Shown: positions 43,471 through 56,166 of the stretch, piece by piece
How the letters are laid out: every line of letters begins with the position of its first letter
How positions within the stretch are numbered: the first letter of the stretch is position 1
Assembly (NCBI GenBank): GCA_015039365.1
Contig: WION01000156.1
Location: 1-64,000 of the forward strand
DNA from: Amanita rubescens
Taxonomy: Eukaryota > Basidiomycota > Agaricomycetes > Agaricales > Amanitaceae
Reading direction: 5' to 3'
Length of the DNA: 64,000 bases
Made by a program: the position numbers and the translations under genes
Notes under the pieces: model-generated
Seen by the model: the letters and a program-made list of their open reading frames with translations, nothing else
Database searches by the model: none
What the model was told of the DNA's origin: nothing

Positions 43471-43479
43471 TAAATTACA

Positions 43480-46400
43480 CTAATAACGATACTCGTCCAA
43501 CAAGTTCCGCTGAAACTCGTATTCACTCCAATCAATCCCCCTCCATTGCCCAAAAGGCACATTCTCGTCCCCTTTCCCCCTCGTCCCCTTCCTCCCTTTC
43601 TTGCCATTGGCTCCCGGCCTACCCACAATCCCACCTTCAAACTTGACACCATGAACTTTCTGCGCAAGCTCCTCGACCTCTCCAAAATCCTGAACGCCGC
43701 CGTGTTGGCTCAATGAACCATACAATCCGGCTCTTCGTGCCCTGCCAACGAGCCAACGTGCTCAATTCCCTGTTCCTCGCCCAAACTTCCTCCCGTCTTC
43801 CCCAACACACCCTCAATATTTAGAGATTCGCCAGGCGGAATAGGCACCTGCTGACTGGGTGTCACACACTCCATATCCACTTCCTTCCTCAAACATTTGT
43901 CCACGTCCACTGCCGAAAAAAACGCGACGCCCTGTGGTAAGTCGTCCATACCGAGCATATACACAAACATCGCTCTCGTCCACAGATTGGAGATTTGCAA
44001 CGCCAGCGCAGCGCGGTACCTGTCTTCTTCTCTGACGAGGTACCGCAGTTCATCGTGCACCGAGATGAGGTATCGTGCTTGGATATGATATTGCTTGATG
44101 AGATATTCCATCGACACGATCAGCATGTGAAGGTAATCCACACCAGAGGATTGGACGACCCTGTTGATTCTCGAAGGCATATAATCCGATCCAAATTCGT
44201 TCGGGAGGTATTCCTTGCTCAACGCGTACGTCACGCCGAATCCCAACACAGGCGTCCTAAGCTTCTCTGAATTGCAATCTCTTCGAGCTTGTTGAACACG
44301 AAGCTCTCGGATCCTCCGAACCAAAACTTTCGGTCAAACATGTCGGACCGGTGAGTGTTACGGCCCTTTGTGGAAGCGTACGGATTTTCGGCGAGTTTTT
44401 GAGCTTCCGGATTGACATCCCGGCGTTGGCCTGAAGGAGGAGCAGAACAGGAGGAGCAAAACGGCGTGTTTCATCCCAGCCCCATAAATCCTCGGATAGT
44501 TGAATACTTTAGCTTGATCGCGGGACAAGCCAAGTATCTTTGCCATTTTCGAATGCAAGTCCGTCCCGGCGCTTTTCGTCCCTTCGAGCGTCATCCACCC
44601 CAATGCCGTCGCACCGTGCATACCAAGCTGCGCGTCTCCCATGCAATTCGAGATCCACAACTCTTCCAAATCCACATCGGCACCAATGATCGCGTAGCCG
44701 GGTGGTGCACGGACCATCGCTTTCAGTTCTGATCCGACGCGGCTCTTTTTCGCATTGGAAGTTGTTAACCAAGTCTTTTCGATCGCGCGACGGGTGACGG
44801 TGCCCATGGAAATGACTTGAGACCCCACTTGTCATCCTTTTCCTCGAAACCTAATTTCCGCCCATCGCCCTCCCAAACGACCATCTGGTCCATGATCCGA
44901 TCCCTCGAGCTCATCCAATAACTGCACACCGCGCTCGAGCGCCTCTTTCGCCTCTCCACCTGGACTTGTGAGCACCCCATCCGCCGCATACTTGACGAAC
45001 GTTTTGCCAAGAGGAGACCCCACGTTGGCCTTTTCACCGTCTTTATGAGGCAACTTGTGGAACGCGAAACCGTGATGAAGAACTAGATCGGCGAGAGTCA
45101 AATCGGCAGGGTTGGAGAACGTAAGAGACGATCCGTGCTTGGAAGTTTCCGAGACGGAAGAAGGAACACGGTATATGCAACCGTGTTTTCTCGAATGAAA
45201 CAAGGGGTAGCCTCTCCACGCCAACTCGAACAGGAGTGACGCAACCCGGTTTCGAGGGGCGAGATCGATCGTACCGGGAGGTAAACCTTTTTTGGGTTTC
45301 GTCAGGTCCCAGTACCATTTCAGCCAACAGATGGCGGGCGCCTTCAGCTTCTCCTGCTCTTTCTGTTTTGTCTTTTTCTTTGGGCTCCAATCTAGTTGAG
45401 AGAACCATGGATCTTGAACGATGACGGATTCGGGATCCTTCCTAGCCTCGTCCATCACGCGAGCTGCAAGTTCCTGTATTCGATCGTCCAGGTCTTTTGA
45501 ACCAGACGATAATGCCATCGCTAAGTCGTTATCTAGTCGTCATCTCGCCCAAGGCCAACAGTACTTTTGCATGACGCGGTCCAAGGATCTGACCGGTCTT
45601 CTGAGCGCGAGCGGTACGCAGTTTGCCAATATTTCCTTTGTCGTCGACGTAATGCCAGCCTTCTTTGGTTGAGTATTTGAGTGGAAAGCCGTTATACGCC
45701 AGCTTGAGCAATAACGGGACGATACGGGAGGGGGAAGTAAAGAGAGTGCTGAGCCACTTGCAACGCGTCATGTTCATGTTCAGGTTCATCAGGTTCTTAC
45801 ACCTTAACGTAACTTGAGCAAAAAGACAACAACGAAAAAAAGAACAATACTCACGACACCTCTCGATTTTCCCGCCTTTTTCAAGGTCCAATCCAACTAT
45901 GCCAACCACGGATCCTTCTCCCGCTCCTTCGTCGTCGTCATCTCCTTCGCGCTCGTCACCAACTCGATCAACCTCCTCTTCACAGCTTCTTCCATCCCTC
46001 TATAAACGCGCTCGGCGCTTTCAATATACATCCTCCAAGCGCTGTTGACTGTGAGAAAGCTAGACCCCATGGTGATGGTGAGCACCCCTGAGAAGGAGAC
46101 GGGGGTGTGGACACCGCACGGTAAGGATTCGTGGGTGCACCTTTGGGTTTTGGGTTCTTGTACAGAGGCCTTGGCGTCGACCGCGGTGGGATTATAAAGG
46201 ATAGTGGGTGATGATGAATACCGCGTATGGTCGCTGTCACGTTTGGTAGTCAGATTGGACAGATAAGGGCGAGGAGGATACGAACTAACCGTCAAGATTT
46301 GCGCTTCGTATGACTGGTGCATCGGACAGCTCTTCCGACTCATAACGCGAAGGCGGGAAGACACGGGTGCTGCCTCAGTAGCCATTGGGGAATAGTGAGT

Positions 46401-47200
46401 GGGTTCTAGTGATTGCTCTTCGTCCTCCCTTGCCTGCGCGATGAGATCGACCACAGCCTCAACCGCTTCGACCCTCTGCACCTTTTCTGTTTCTCTCTTC
46501 TTCTTCCACTTGTTCCACGCGGGACGCTGGTGAGAGGAAATCCCGTTCACAGCAACATGGAGAGACATGGTGTCCATCCACCGAGTCCTAGTCCCAGCGA
46601 GGGTGTATTCGCTTTCGACGCGGGCGCGATCGAAAGAAATGTTATGGCCCACAACGAGTCGGTCTGTATCTGGACTAAAGGGGATGAAATGGGCAGGCGA
46701 GGAGGATTCCCCTAACAGCCACGGGGATATCCAAGCGTACCACGCATTGGAAGAGGCGGCTATGGCGATGACGGGGTACTATGGATGACCCTCTTTCGGC
46801 ATGGATTCTGGGATGCCGTCGTGGTCAAGTGCGAGGTTATGGTAAGGAGAAGCTGTAGCGAGACCGATGCGGTGGAAGTGTTCTGGAAGCGAATTGCCCT
46901 GGAGAGAGAAAATGAGGTCGAAGGGAGAGAGGAGGCAAGAGAGGAGGCAAGAGAGTGAGTTGCAAGATGGTCGCGAGAGATTTGGACAAAAACGGGTGGT
47001 AGACGCGGTGGAGAAAAGCTTGATGGTGGAAAAAGTTAGGCGCGTAAAGCTGGAGAAAGTAGTTGAACTCCGAGGGGATTTCTGGGCGTATGTTGGGTAC
47101 GTTTCTTTGGTTTTGGTTGGGGAGCAGGTTGAAGAGCTTCTTGGCCTGAAGTCTCATGCGGGCCGAAATGCCGGTAACGTGTCGCGAAATCTCTGCGCAA
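43480..47200 (-). pseudogene. Mitochondrial DNA polymerase gamma (Mip1-like) pseudogene
   Basis: Order on the minus strand follows the polymerase, but several frames must be joined. Visible: an exonuclease motif MGHNISFDRARVESEY near 46640; polymerase motif [12 protein letters not shown] (normally GADVDSEELWI); [16 protein letters not shown], with Pro where Gly is usual; then the string [25 protein letters not shown] near 44380 and, in a shifted frame, [33 protein letters not shown] and [11 protein letters not shown] (motif C). Frame breaks lie near 44270 and 44440 and between 45500 and 45900; the exonuclease III region and part of the spacer are not recognisable. An essential nuclear gene cannot be lost, so a working copy must exist elsewhere. 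The C-terminal end (43480-43900) matches less well. Confidence 0.8.
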
Positions 47201-47415
47201 ATCCGTCAAATGAGCGGGTGACAATATTTGCGCAGTTCACCCTGATATGTTGCGCTCACATCGCGGGTGGCAAGGACACACACTAATTGCGCAGTTCACC
47301 CTGATATCATGTTGCGCTCGACGCCATCGCTTAACATTATCGGTTACACTACGCGTCAAACCGTCACACGCCCACACTCCATGGTTTGACAAGTTCATGT
47401 CGTGGAGGCGCCACT

Positions 47416-48620
47416 TAGATGCTTCCTGGTACTCCCTTCAACGCGTTTTCTCTCCCCTATCGAATTCGCGTGGACGAATTCACTCAATTACCATCGCAAA
47501 CTCAACAACCAGCCTTACATTTACTTACTCACACGCATACAGAACACGTAAATGGCCTCGCATCGAAATCATTCGGCTCCGTCGTCTACTGCTCGCGGGA
47601 TGCTAAAGAGAGCTGCTGAGACACGAGGTGTACATGGAAAGAGAGTTGTATCAGATGCAACTCAAGGTTCAGAAGACACGCACGTATTCGCACCTGAAAG
47701 CTGACCCTGTCACTTTTCCCAATGGATCCCAAAACTACACTGGGTCAAGAGACCTTTTGGTGAGTTCCGTATTTTTTTATACTGTACTTGTCATTGATTC
47801 CGTCGACATACCATCATCAGAGACCTCTACCTCTAAACACGCCAACCGTAATTGAGCTGCAAAATGGCAAAGAGGTAACATTGACCTTGATTGACGCGAA
47901 CCATTGTCCGGAATCATATACTCTTGCTGGCTGCCTATAAACGTTCATTAGGTACCTCATCGAAGGTAACACGGTTGCGATCCTACACACCGGCGATTTT
48001 CGGGCCGAACAATAGTTCTTGGACAACCTTTCTCGCAACCCATTTCTCCAACCATATCTGGCGCCACTATCAACGACAAGTCATTCGTTAATCGAACTCT
48101 TGATGCTATTTATCTTAACACCCCCTGCGCTTTTTCTACGCTGTTAATACCATTGAAGGTGAATCGCAATAAATCCTGACCATGACTATATGCGCATTTT
48201 GAACGACCAGGAGCAAGCCACGACCGGACTTGTGGAATTAATTAAACGTTACCCGCCCGATACGCTCTTTTTCATAAATTCTTGGACTTGGGGATACGAG
48301 GCTTGGCTGACCTAGTACAAGATCCACGTTGGCCGATACAAATATTCAGTCTATCGGCGCATATCAGATCCGTATTTACGATCCATAGTAACGATGGAGG
48401 CTGCTGCAACACGTTTTCACGCCTGTGAGCGATTCCATCGATGCGAGCACGTCGCCGCGGACGCTCCGAGATCATCGAACACCCCTCGTTAAGTCACACT
48501 GGCAAGCACATAGTGTATGTCAACCCCGTAAACATGAGTGCCAACAATTGGGACTCCTACTTGCGGAATACGAAGGAACGCCTATGTACTCGTGAAACGG
48601 TTAACACTTTGGTAAGTTGA
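47416..48620 (+). pseudogene. SNM1/Artemis-like nuclease pseudogene, N-terminal part
   Basis: Starts MLPGTPFNAFSLPYRIRVDE. The metallo-beta-lactamase signature appears as HTHTEH, where the family has HxHxDH; the D-to-E change removes a metal ligand. IDANHCP and, after a disturbed segment, YLIEGNTVAILHTGDFRAE follow. The frame then meets an in-frame TAG where Trp is expected (near 48015), and more frame breaks follow. RYPPDTLFFINSWTWGYE and GKHIVYVNPVNMSANNWDSYL continue the homology. Enzymes of this group trim DNA ends and crosslinks. The broken frame makes the copy non-functional. Confidence 0.7.
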
Positions 48621-48649
48621 ATAGAGGTTTTTCACTTGGTGTCTAACCA

Positions 48650-51600
48650 ATTAACTGATGTAACCTAATGATATTCTCAGTCTCGTATATCGGACTGATA
48701 TTAGAGGTAAAATACCTAATGATATTCTACGGATGAACATAAGTAAAACGAAGAGATAGAAACGATAGAAATAAACGCACCTCAGTCTCGTATATCGGAC
48801 TGAGGTGACTACACTAAAGAGACCGTATTTATACCTGTATGAGTTTATCAGCTTAACTAGAGGCGTATGAAGGATGAAAGGCGAAGCAGCCTTAAAAGAG
48901 AGATTCTTCATTTTGCTTTGAATTTCGCATTTAAGATTTAGGAACATGAAACATATCAAATTTACAAAGGAATTTTGCGGGACGCAAAACGGACAGGAGA
49001 TTTGTTTTTTTACGTCATGAAATATGAATGGCAAAATGCATCGTGCACCGCAGCGGGGCCAGCGCCCAATAGCGTCTACCGGACGCACGATCTGCGCTCG
49101 CTCAGCGTCTCTAAAGTGGCATAAGCCATTGCGCGCTATCCGCTTGTCAAGTAAATGTTGACCTGCGAGTGCTGCATAATTTGAATGGGTGGTTGAGACC
49201 GTCACGGAGACTTTCGAAAAGAGGGATAATTGAAATGAATGTCGTCGAGTCCGAATCTGCCAGCGCGTTGATTCTTGAACAAAAAACAAAAAGCACTGAC
49301 TAAATAAACGCACCTAGGGCCCCACCTTCAGTGCTTCACCCATGGCAACCAGCGCGCCCATCTGATTTCTTGTATGGCGTATTCCAACTCGTTTTTGCAT
49401 ATACTGCTCGTCTAGATCAGCCAATTTTGCCCAACACACAAGGGATACGAATTACGATCATGCCGGTTATCGTTACTGGACCAACAACGATAAAAGAATA
49501 TGAATCGTCCAATCACATGTTCAGCAGAATCCATCTTCCGATACGCATGTTTCGGGCCGAAGGCTGAACAACTACCTCGAGAATTCTAGGACTCGCCCTG
49601 CGTTGGAAGGCAGAGGAAACGAGAACGGGTATATAGTTAAAAGAGGCAAATGGTGCATGATCGTCTACCGGGAAAACGTCGAAGGTTGAGCGACCATTGT
49701 GAGATTGAGCCTTTTCCTGGTCCTAAGCAACTTGTAGTATTCTCGAGATCGGCACTCAAGTCCATGCATCGTCACTCTACCACAATCAACCTCACCATCT
49801 AGCGTCACCTTAATCCCACCGTTCGAAACGAAAATCTGGTCCCAGCGAAGGTAACGAGGGTCGGGTCATGAGGGTTGACATTGAATTCACCTTCAAGACG
49901 AGCGAAACTACAATTACCAGAGCCATCCGTATCGCTCTCACCATTGTCCACAGCAACCGCAACGAAAATGTCACTCTCAGTCTTTATGATCCGACTGTGC
50001 CTCTTCAAACCCCATTGCGCCATCGAAATCCTTCAAAGAGTTGCCCTTTAGTCGTAGATAGAGAGAGACATAGCATGCGCCAACTCAGCGCACGCTGGGC
50101 TGAGGTTACCACAGAACGCAGTGAATTCTACTTGATGGGCAGCTTCGGTTTCGCGTCTCCAGGGAAGGATGACATGGGTGGCAAATAAAGTGGTTGAGAG
50201 TGGATGCGAAATCGACAAAGCGATGGCGATGAGAAGTTTACATTGAGAGCTGAAGAGAAGTGGTGCAGCGCGCCCGAGTGAGCTTATAAGCATTGGGTGA
50301 TTTCTCTCGCGAGTTCTAGTTCCATACTCATTGTAGCGTGGTCTTCGAGCGAACGTCCAACGCTGATTGTTGTAAACCGGGCCTTCGCGTTCACCACGCC
50401 AGTCACGCTGCGCCTCTACCACGATCACCGTTACCGTCCCGGTGTCGAACAACTTCCGCCATTCAAAACAATGGTCAAACGAATCTTCGCCTATATGTCG
50501 CGTTGCTGTGCCCATCGACTCCCAAAATCACAGGAAAACAAAGCGGTGAAAGCAGTTTGCGCCGCCATCGATAAATGTCAAGCACTGGAAGAGAAAGGGC
50601 TCGCCCGCTGTATAGTCGACTGGGTGATCATGTACGTGCCCTATTTCATCTCACTTCTTTCGAAAAATGACGTTCGCTAGGGGGCCTTCTCACTCTTCTC
50701 CCAAAGAAAAACATCATTGGACCGTTCGCGGCCTATTGGAAGGTCGAGCCAAGTTAACGATCCACGCGCATACCAACGGCCGACGCGTTCGGTGGTGGCG
50801 AAACGGCGGGCGTTTGGCGGGGATCGACTTGAGAAAACGTTGCCGATTGCTGTATGAGTGTAAGGATTGAAGACGGGTCGACGGAGAGGGGGGCACGAAT
50901 ACGGGGACACAAAAGAAACGGAGCGGTGAACGAGGATCAGTTGGCGGGTATGTATTCATAATCTTGAGAGCAAGAAAACCGCGCAACAAGTGATAGACAG
51001 GGAGGATCTTGGACAAGCTATATATATAATTACTTTCTTGCACACACACTGTATATTGTAGCATTAGATTCTGTATAATTCGTGTATACTGATTCACTAA
51101 CCTCTCGGCGCTCTCACGATCAGATACCCAAACCCTGCAATTCAATGCAAAAATATTATAGCCAATTGCAGGACTCCCAGGCATGTTTGCTTGAAACACG
51201 ATGCATAGGCTTGACCATGTATGGATGACCAGGCGCATCCCGATTGCATTAACAACGCAGACGCGCTGTCTAGTCTACAAGGGGGTAGACAAGTAATTGG
51301 TCCTGCTTTACGAGTAGGAATCATCAAGCAGCTACACTGGTTTGCGGAGTGGAACACAGAGAGCCTGGCGACGGAGGCTGGTTGCCAGCGGGCGCTGCGA
51401 GAGAGAGGTGTCACAACTATGTCACACTGAGATGAAAATTTGACTGTCACTCAATTGCGTTATAATCGAGCGTCAACGTCTAGTGCGCTGGTTCTGTATA
51501 GTACTGCTCTGACAGAACCCATATATTTCAGGAATCTGTTAAACTGCTGCTGCTCCAAACCACAAGGAGTATACCCGCGCAGGAGAGTAAAATAGTAAAT

Positions 51601-51800
51601 ACGACTTGGGAATGCAGTCAGATTGATCCGCATTAGGCTGGATAGCTCTTTATTATTCGCAGTGAGGTAGTGTTTCCGTTGCCCTAGATCGCTATGTTGG
51701 CGCGCTTTGATTCTTCTGGCTGTTAAGGGCTTGGGAAGTTTTACTGTCGTGATTATGAAATAGTACCGAACGCGCCGAAACGCTCACTTGGTTGGTTAGC
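48650..51800. other. Region separating the two parts of the SNM1-like pseudogene
   Basis: No intact gene recognised. It starts with short repeats (GTCTCGTATATCGGACTGA twice near 48682 and 48785; AAATAAACGCACCT near 48771 and 49302). A minus-strand protein-like stretch lies at 49805-50515 (AVAVDNGESDTDGSGNCSF; DTGTVTVIVVEAQRDWRG) with frame breaks. It may be an insertion into the pseudogene or a rearrangement. Confidence 0.35.
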
Positions 51801-51939
51801 TTCCGACCTTCACTGGAGTACATACAGGATCCTTAACAAACTCGCTTTGTTCTTTGATATCCGCAAACGGTATCTCCGCTAGGCTGTCCACAGCCTTTTC
51901 CGAGGCCGAGTGTAACGACGGACTCGGTCTTAATAACTG

Positions 51940-53160
51940 GAATCGATGGTTTCCCACGGCGTACGCTCGTTAAACCGCGGCGTATGCCGAATGCCAAACA
52001 TGTCAATACACTACGGTTCTCCCTGTCAGACGGGGCGCGCAAGGATTCTTACCACCATTCGGGCCCCTTTCCGTCCTCAGCACGTTGAGCGTTCAAAGTC
52101 CTCCGAAGGAAGACGATACATGGATTAGCGTTAGTACCATACATTTACATGCGGATTTTCTTCTAATGTCCCTGTAGATGATTGGTGGCGAGCAAATACG
52201 TCGAAATTCGGTGGCTTCCGTCATCCAAGCCTTCTCCTTGCGCAAGAGTGGAGAAGCGAAAGAAGGCTTTCCAACCAATGGACCAGCACGAGGAAGAACA
52301 GCTTTTGCCTAAGAAAGTGAGGATTATCGAAGAGTCGCCCATCGCTTCCGCATCTTCCGCCAAACTCAACCGCAACGAACAGATGATCAAGACTACGCGA
52401 GAGATCTTGGAAAGACTAAGCGTGGAAGAGAGCGTTTTAGTCGGTCAGGGCGAAGATTCGTCTGTGTCTTGTGAGTGTACATCAACGTTTTCAGCTTCCA
52501 CTTCTTAACATTCTCGTCTAGTTGGCTCAGTACCTGTTTTCTCGAGGCCGTTACCAGCAGGTCGTTCTCGTTCAAATACTTGCACATCCAGTTCCGGGGC
52601 GGATACTCCTTCCCTCTCATCAGACGGCTCATCAATTTCCGGGGGTTCCCAATCAAGCATTGATCTCGCTCAACTCAACTCGCTACTAACTAATTCAACT
52701 CGTTCTCTAATGTCTAATGCAAGCGCAGCGCGTCGGACCCGACTCCGCGCGCGTGGACAAGGTCACCGCCATAGATACTCTGCCCGGGTGTCACGCCACT
52801 CGGTATACGAAACAATCGAAGAAGACAACGCTTCTCCTGCCACGGTCAAGTCCTTTAGGTCGAATACCAAAGATGTGCCAGTCATTGTCGTCAGTTGCGG
52901 TTCGGTGGATCTAACAGCATCAGACGGTTCATTGTGGAACGGCGAGCGAGGGATTGACGCGCTCGACCGGTATTACACTCTCATAACGGAAGTGGAAGAC
53001 GCGGTTGTTGAAAGTAAGCGGATATGGTTGGACACCGTTTTCGTTATACGCCGTCCAAAGTGAGTTTGAGCTATTCCTCATAGAAACAGTACTAAGACTC
53101 ATCTAGATTTCCGGCCGCCTCATAATCCCGAGGATAAGCATCCAGTCTCGTGAACTTCTT
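51940..53160 (+). pseudogene. Probable C-terminal part of the SNM1/Artemis-like pseudogene
   Basis: Coding-like exons with an in-frame intron (GTGAGTGTAC...CTCGTCTAG, 52471-52521) give SKYVEIRWLPSSKPSPCARV, a Lys-rich segment, VRIIEESPIASASSAKLNRN, and a Ser-rich low-complexity tail. The composition suits the disordered C-terminus of an SNM1-like protein, and the position and strand fit, but no conserved catalytic motif lies here, so the link is inferred. The 51940-52130 piece requires another frame. Could be a separate degraded gene. Confidence 0.4.
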
Positions 53161-53859
53161 ACTATATTGAAGGGCTGAATTTGAGGCAGGGTTGAAAGCG
53201 GTCAGGAGTGTTTAGCTTACCTAGTAGAGAATGTTCTTGAAACCGAGCACGTTAATCTGGAGAAGTACGAAGCCCAGAAAACTCAGACACAGCAAGAGAT
53301 CGAATCTCTGAAGAATGTCCGCACGGAAGTAAGCACATCTTTCTTCAATGTTTGACGTGTGTTTATGGGTGAAATAGAATCTGCGCGAGGAAGTCCCAAT
53401 TCAATGGACGTCGACAAAGACGAGACCGGGACCCAGCCAACATTAACACTTGATGTGAGTAGTAATTATTCTGGTGCAATTTTTTGACATTGGCTGACGC
53501 ACCTTGGACAGTTGATGCAATATGATGAATAGGTTTTCTCATGTTCACTTAATGTTTAACATTATATCTATTGTTGTTGTTGTAGCATTCTAGTATGAAA
53601 CTATTTGCTCCTTTCTTTTTCATGAATGCCAATCTATGCCCTGTCCTCAGTAGTCCTACTTGCCCAGATGATGACATTTATGTAAATTGTAATCCGGTTC
53701 CCAGGGATAAGTCCGGCAAAGGGAATGGCAAATTGAAAAGGAAAAAAAACGGCCTCGGACTTGCCGTGCGGAGCAGCGGCCCATACCTTCAAGTGGTATA
53801 ACGCGATTTCTTATTAAACTCCGCAACCAGCTTCCCAACATACCCTCGCGTCGCGCACG

Positions 53860-55500
53860 AGTTTCATGAGTCACCATTTGCACTACGCAGGAATTGCTGG
53901 ATTTGCCCTTGCTCGCGCCCTTTCAACGATTCCCAGGTCGAATGGCAAACTTCTCCGAATCGTATTGTTGGAGCGCGGCTCGCTTGCTGAACCGGACCGG
54001 ATTGTGGGGGAACTTCTCCAGCCGGGAGGGGTAATGGTTTTGTGCAAGCTTGGCTTGGAGACGTGTCTAGAAAACATGGATGCCATCCCAGTTCACGGCT
54101 ATTGTGTATACGACAACGGCAAGTCAGTCCATATACCCTATCCAGGCGAACGCCAAGGTCGTAGCTTCCACCATGGGCGCTTCGTGATGAATTTACGTCA
54201 GGCAGCAAGACAGGCAAAGGGCGTTGACGTTATAGAGACGACAGTATCGGGATTACTGTAAAACAGTGATTCGAACCGCGTAATTGGGGTACGCGCGACA
54301 CGGAAAAACACCGTCACATGTGAGTCATTTTTCGCGGACCTGGTGTTTATTGCGGACGGCTGTTTCTCCAATTTCAGAACGGCTGTATTAGGCAGACCAA
54401 CAGCCATTTCATCGGCGCCATCCTTGAGGATGCTACGCTGCCGATTCCACAACACGGGACAGTTGCGCTCGTACATGGCTCAGGACCAGTTTTAATGTAC
54501 CAAATCGGTCAAAAGGACACCAGAATGCCTGTTGACCTGAAAATACCGCTTCCGAAGGATATCAAGGTGATTCCATGTCCATATATTATTTCCCTGATAT
54601 TGATGACTCCATGCAGATTCGTTCTTACCTCCTATCCGGCGGGGATCATCGAATGGAAAGAAAGGTGCTATCTTCATAGGTGACTCTTGGAATATGCGGC
54701 ATCCCCTGACGGGCGGCGGAATGGCGGTGGCACTCCATGATGTCGTCTTACTCCGTGGGTTCCTATCCCATGTCAATGACTTGACGAATTGGGAACGTGT
54801 CCGCCAGGTGCTTCATCGGTGGCATTGGAACCGAAAACCCCTATCCGCAACTGCCAATATACTGAGCGTGGCTCTGTATGATTTATTCGGCGCTGATGGT
54901 TTGTCTGATTTTCCGCCGCTTCTAGATGGTTCTAACGTCACTTTATTCAGGTGAAGAACTTGACCTCCTACGGACAGGCTGTTTCAAGTACTTTGAGTTG
55001 GGCGGTGAATGTATAAACGGACCCGTGTCTCTACTTGCCGCGTACGTACTGCTGATATATGCGGTTATATGCGGTTTACGAGACGGCTAACTCTTTGCCT
55101 GTAGTATTGCACCGTCCCCTGTCCTCCTTGCGTACCACTTCTTCTCTGTCGCCTTTTACTACTCGATCTGGGTTCTCTACACGCACCCAAGACCAGTACA
55201 AAAATCACCTGGGGAAAAATCTGTTCTCCACGCATTCATGAGTATCCCCTCTTACTCATTAAGAGTATACGGACTGTAAGTAGCCATGCCCTGTTGCCCT
55301 ATCATGGCCTAATATCGTCCTTAGTTCTGGACAGCCTGTATCTTGTTTGGTCCATTGCTTTGGTCAGATATTAGTAGATGGTGGGCACCTCATGACCATG
55401 CAGCCCATCCAAAAGCGCTCTTGAGCATATTCAAATTGCCCTTTGCATTTGTTATTTTGGGTATGGCTGTTGGTTTGAACTGGATCAACCCGTCGTAGTG
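53860..55500 (+). pseudogene. Squalene epoxidase (ERG1-like) pseudogene
   Basis: Strong family motifs appear in order: ERGSLAEPDRIVGELLQPGG, GRSFHHGRFVMNLRQAARQA, FIADGCFSNFRTAVLG, then in another frame GAILEDATLPIPQHGTVALV, MYQIGQKDTRMPVDLKIPLP, then GDSWNMRHPLTGGGMAVALH, RVLHRWHW-type sequence (here RQVLHRWHWNRKPLS) and, in further frames, GCFKYFELGGECINGPVSLL and a hydrophobic C-terminal membrane part. Defects: the N-terminal FAD-binding GxGxxG is reduced to AGIAGF, a TAA interrupts the frame near 54259, and part of the middle is deleted with a frame change near 54395. The enzyme converts squalene to its epoxide in sterol synthesis; this copy cannot do so. Confidence 0.85.
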
Positions 55501-55689
55501 TTTTTGGCGTTTGCTAGATTATATCATGTACACCCTAATTGTACGGACACATTATCTTCAGTTTGGACAGCTACAAAATAAATACAAGCATCTAGGCCGG
55601 TATGCCGACGTTCGCCGCACCACCTTCTTATTACAGTCGTGAGCGTCAAATCGACTTCAACCATCCTTACATCCCTCTTCTAAAGGCGC

Positions 55690-55935
55690 ATGACGATTAC
55701 CCAACAATTAGAAGAACTTCAGTTCATCAAATGCTCTCTACTTCCGAACGAGATCATGCACTTCATAGACGATGATAATCATTCCATTTGGGCGCACCTG
55801 CTAGACGATTATGAGATGTTTGTGGGGTCTAACGAAACCATACCTCGACGAGCGCATGACGCGTTGAGCAAAGCCGAGCCTCAGTACCAGACTGAGAGAA
55901 TGATTCCACCCAAACTTTCTTATCATGACAGTTAA
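55690..55935 (+). pseudogene. RWD-domain protein fragment
   Basis: Reads ITQQLEELQFIKCSLLPNEI from the ATG at 55690, which resembles the start of RWD-domain proteins, and stops at 55935 after 81 residues. RWD domains are usually over 100 residues, so the gene is truncated. It lies downstream of the ERG1-like copy on the same strand and shares its decay. Confidence 0.5.
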
Positions 55936-56166
55936 AAACTTAAATTCATAGATCAAACATATGAGATCATATTCTAGTAGTTGTGGACAAATCGTAATGT
56001 TTTTTAACCCAGCGTCACTGAACGAAGCCGAGGAGCGGAAAAACACAAATATAGTCTCACTTGCACCTTAACCTATTACACAGTGAAAGCGGAACATCCT
56101 GAGCCAGACTGAAGTGCGCCGGGACAAGCGCCGTGAATTGGAGGTGGGGAAAGAAAACATGCTTTG

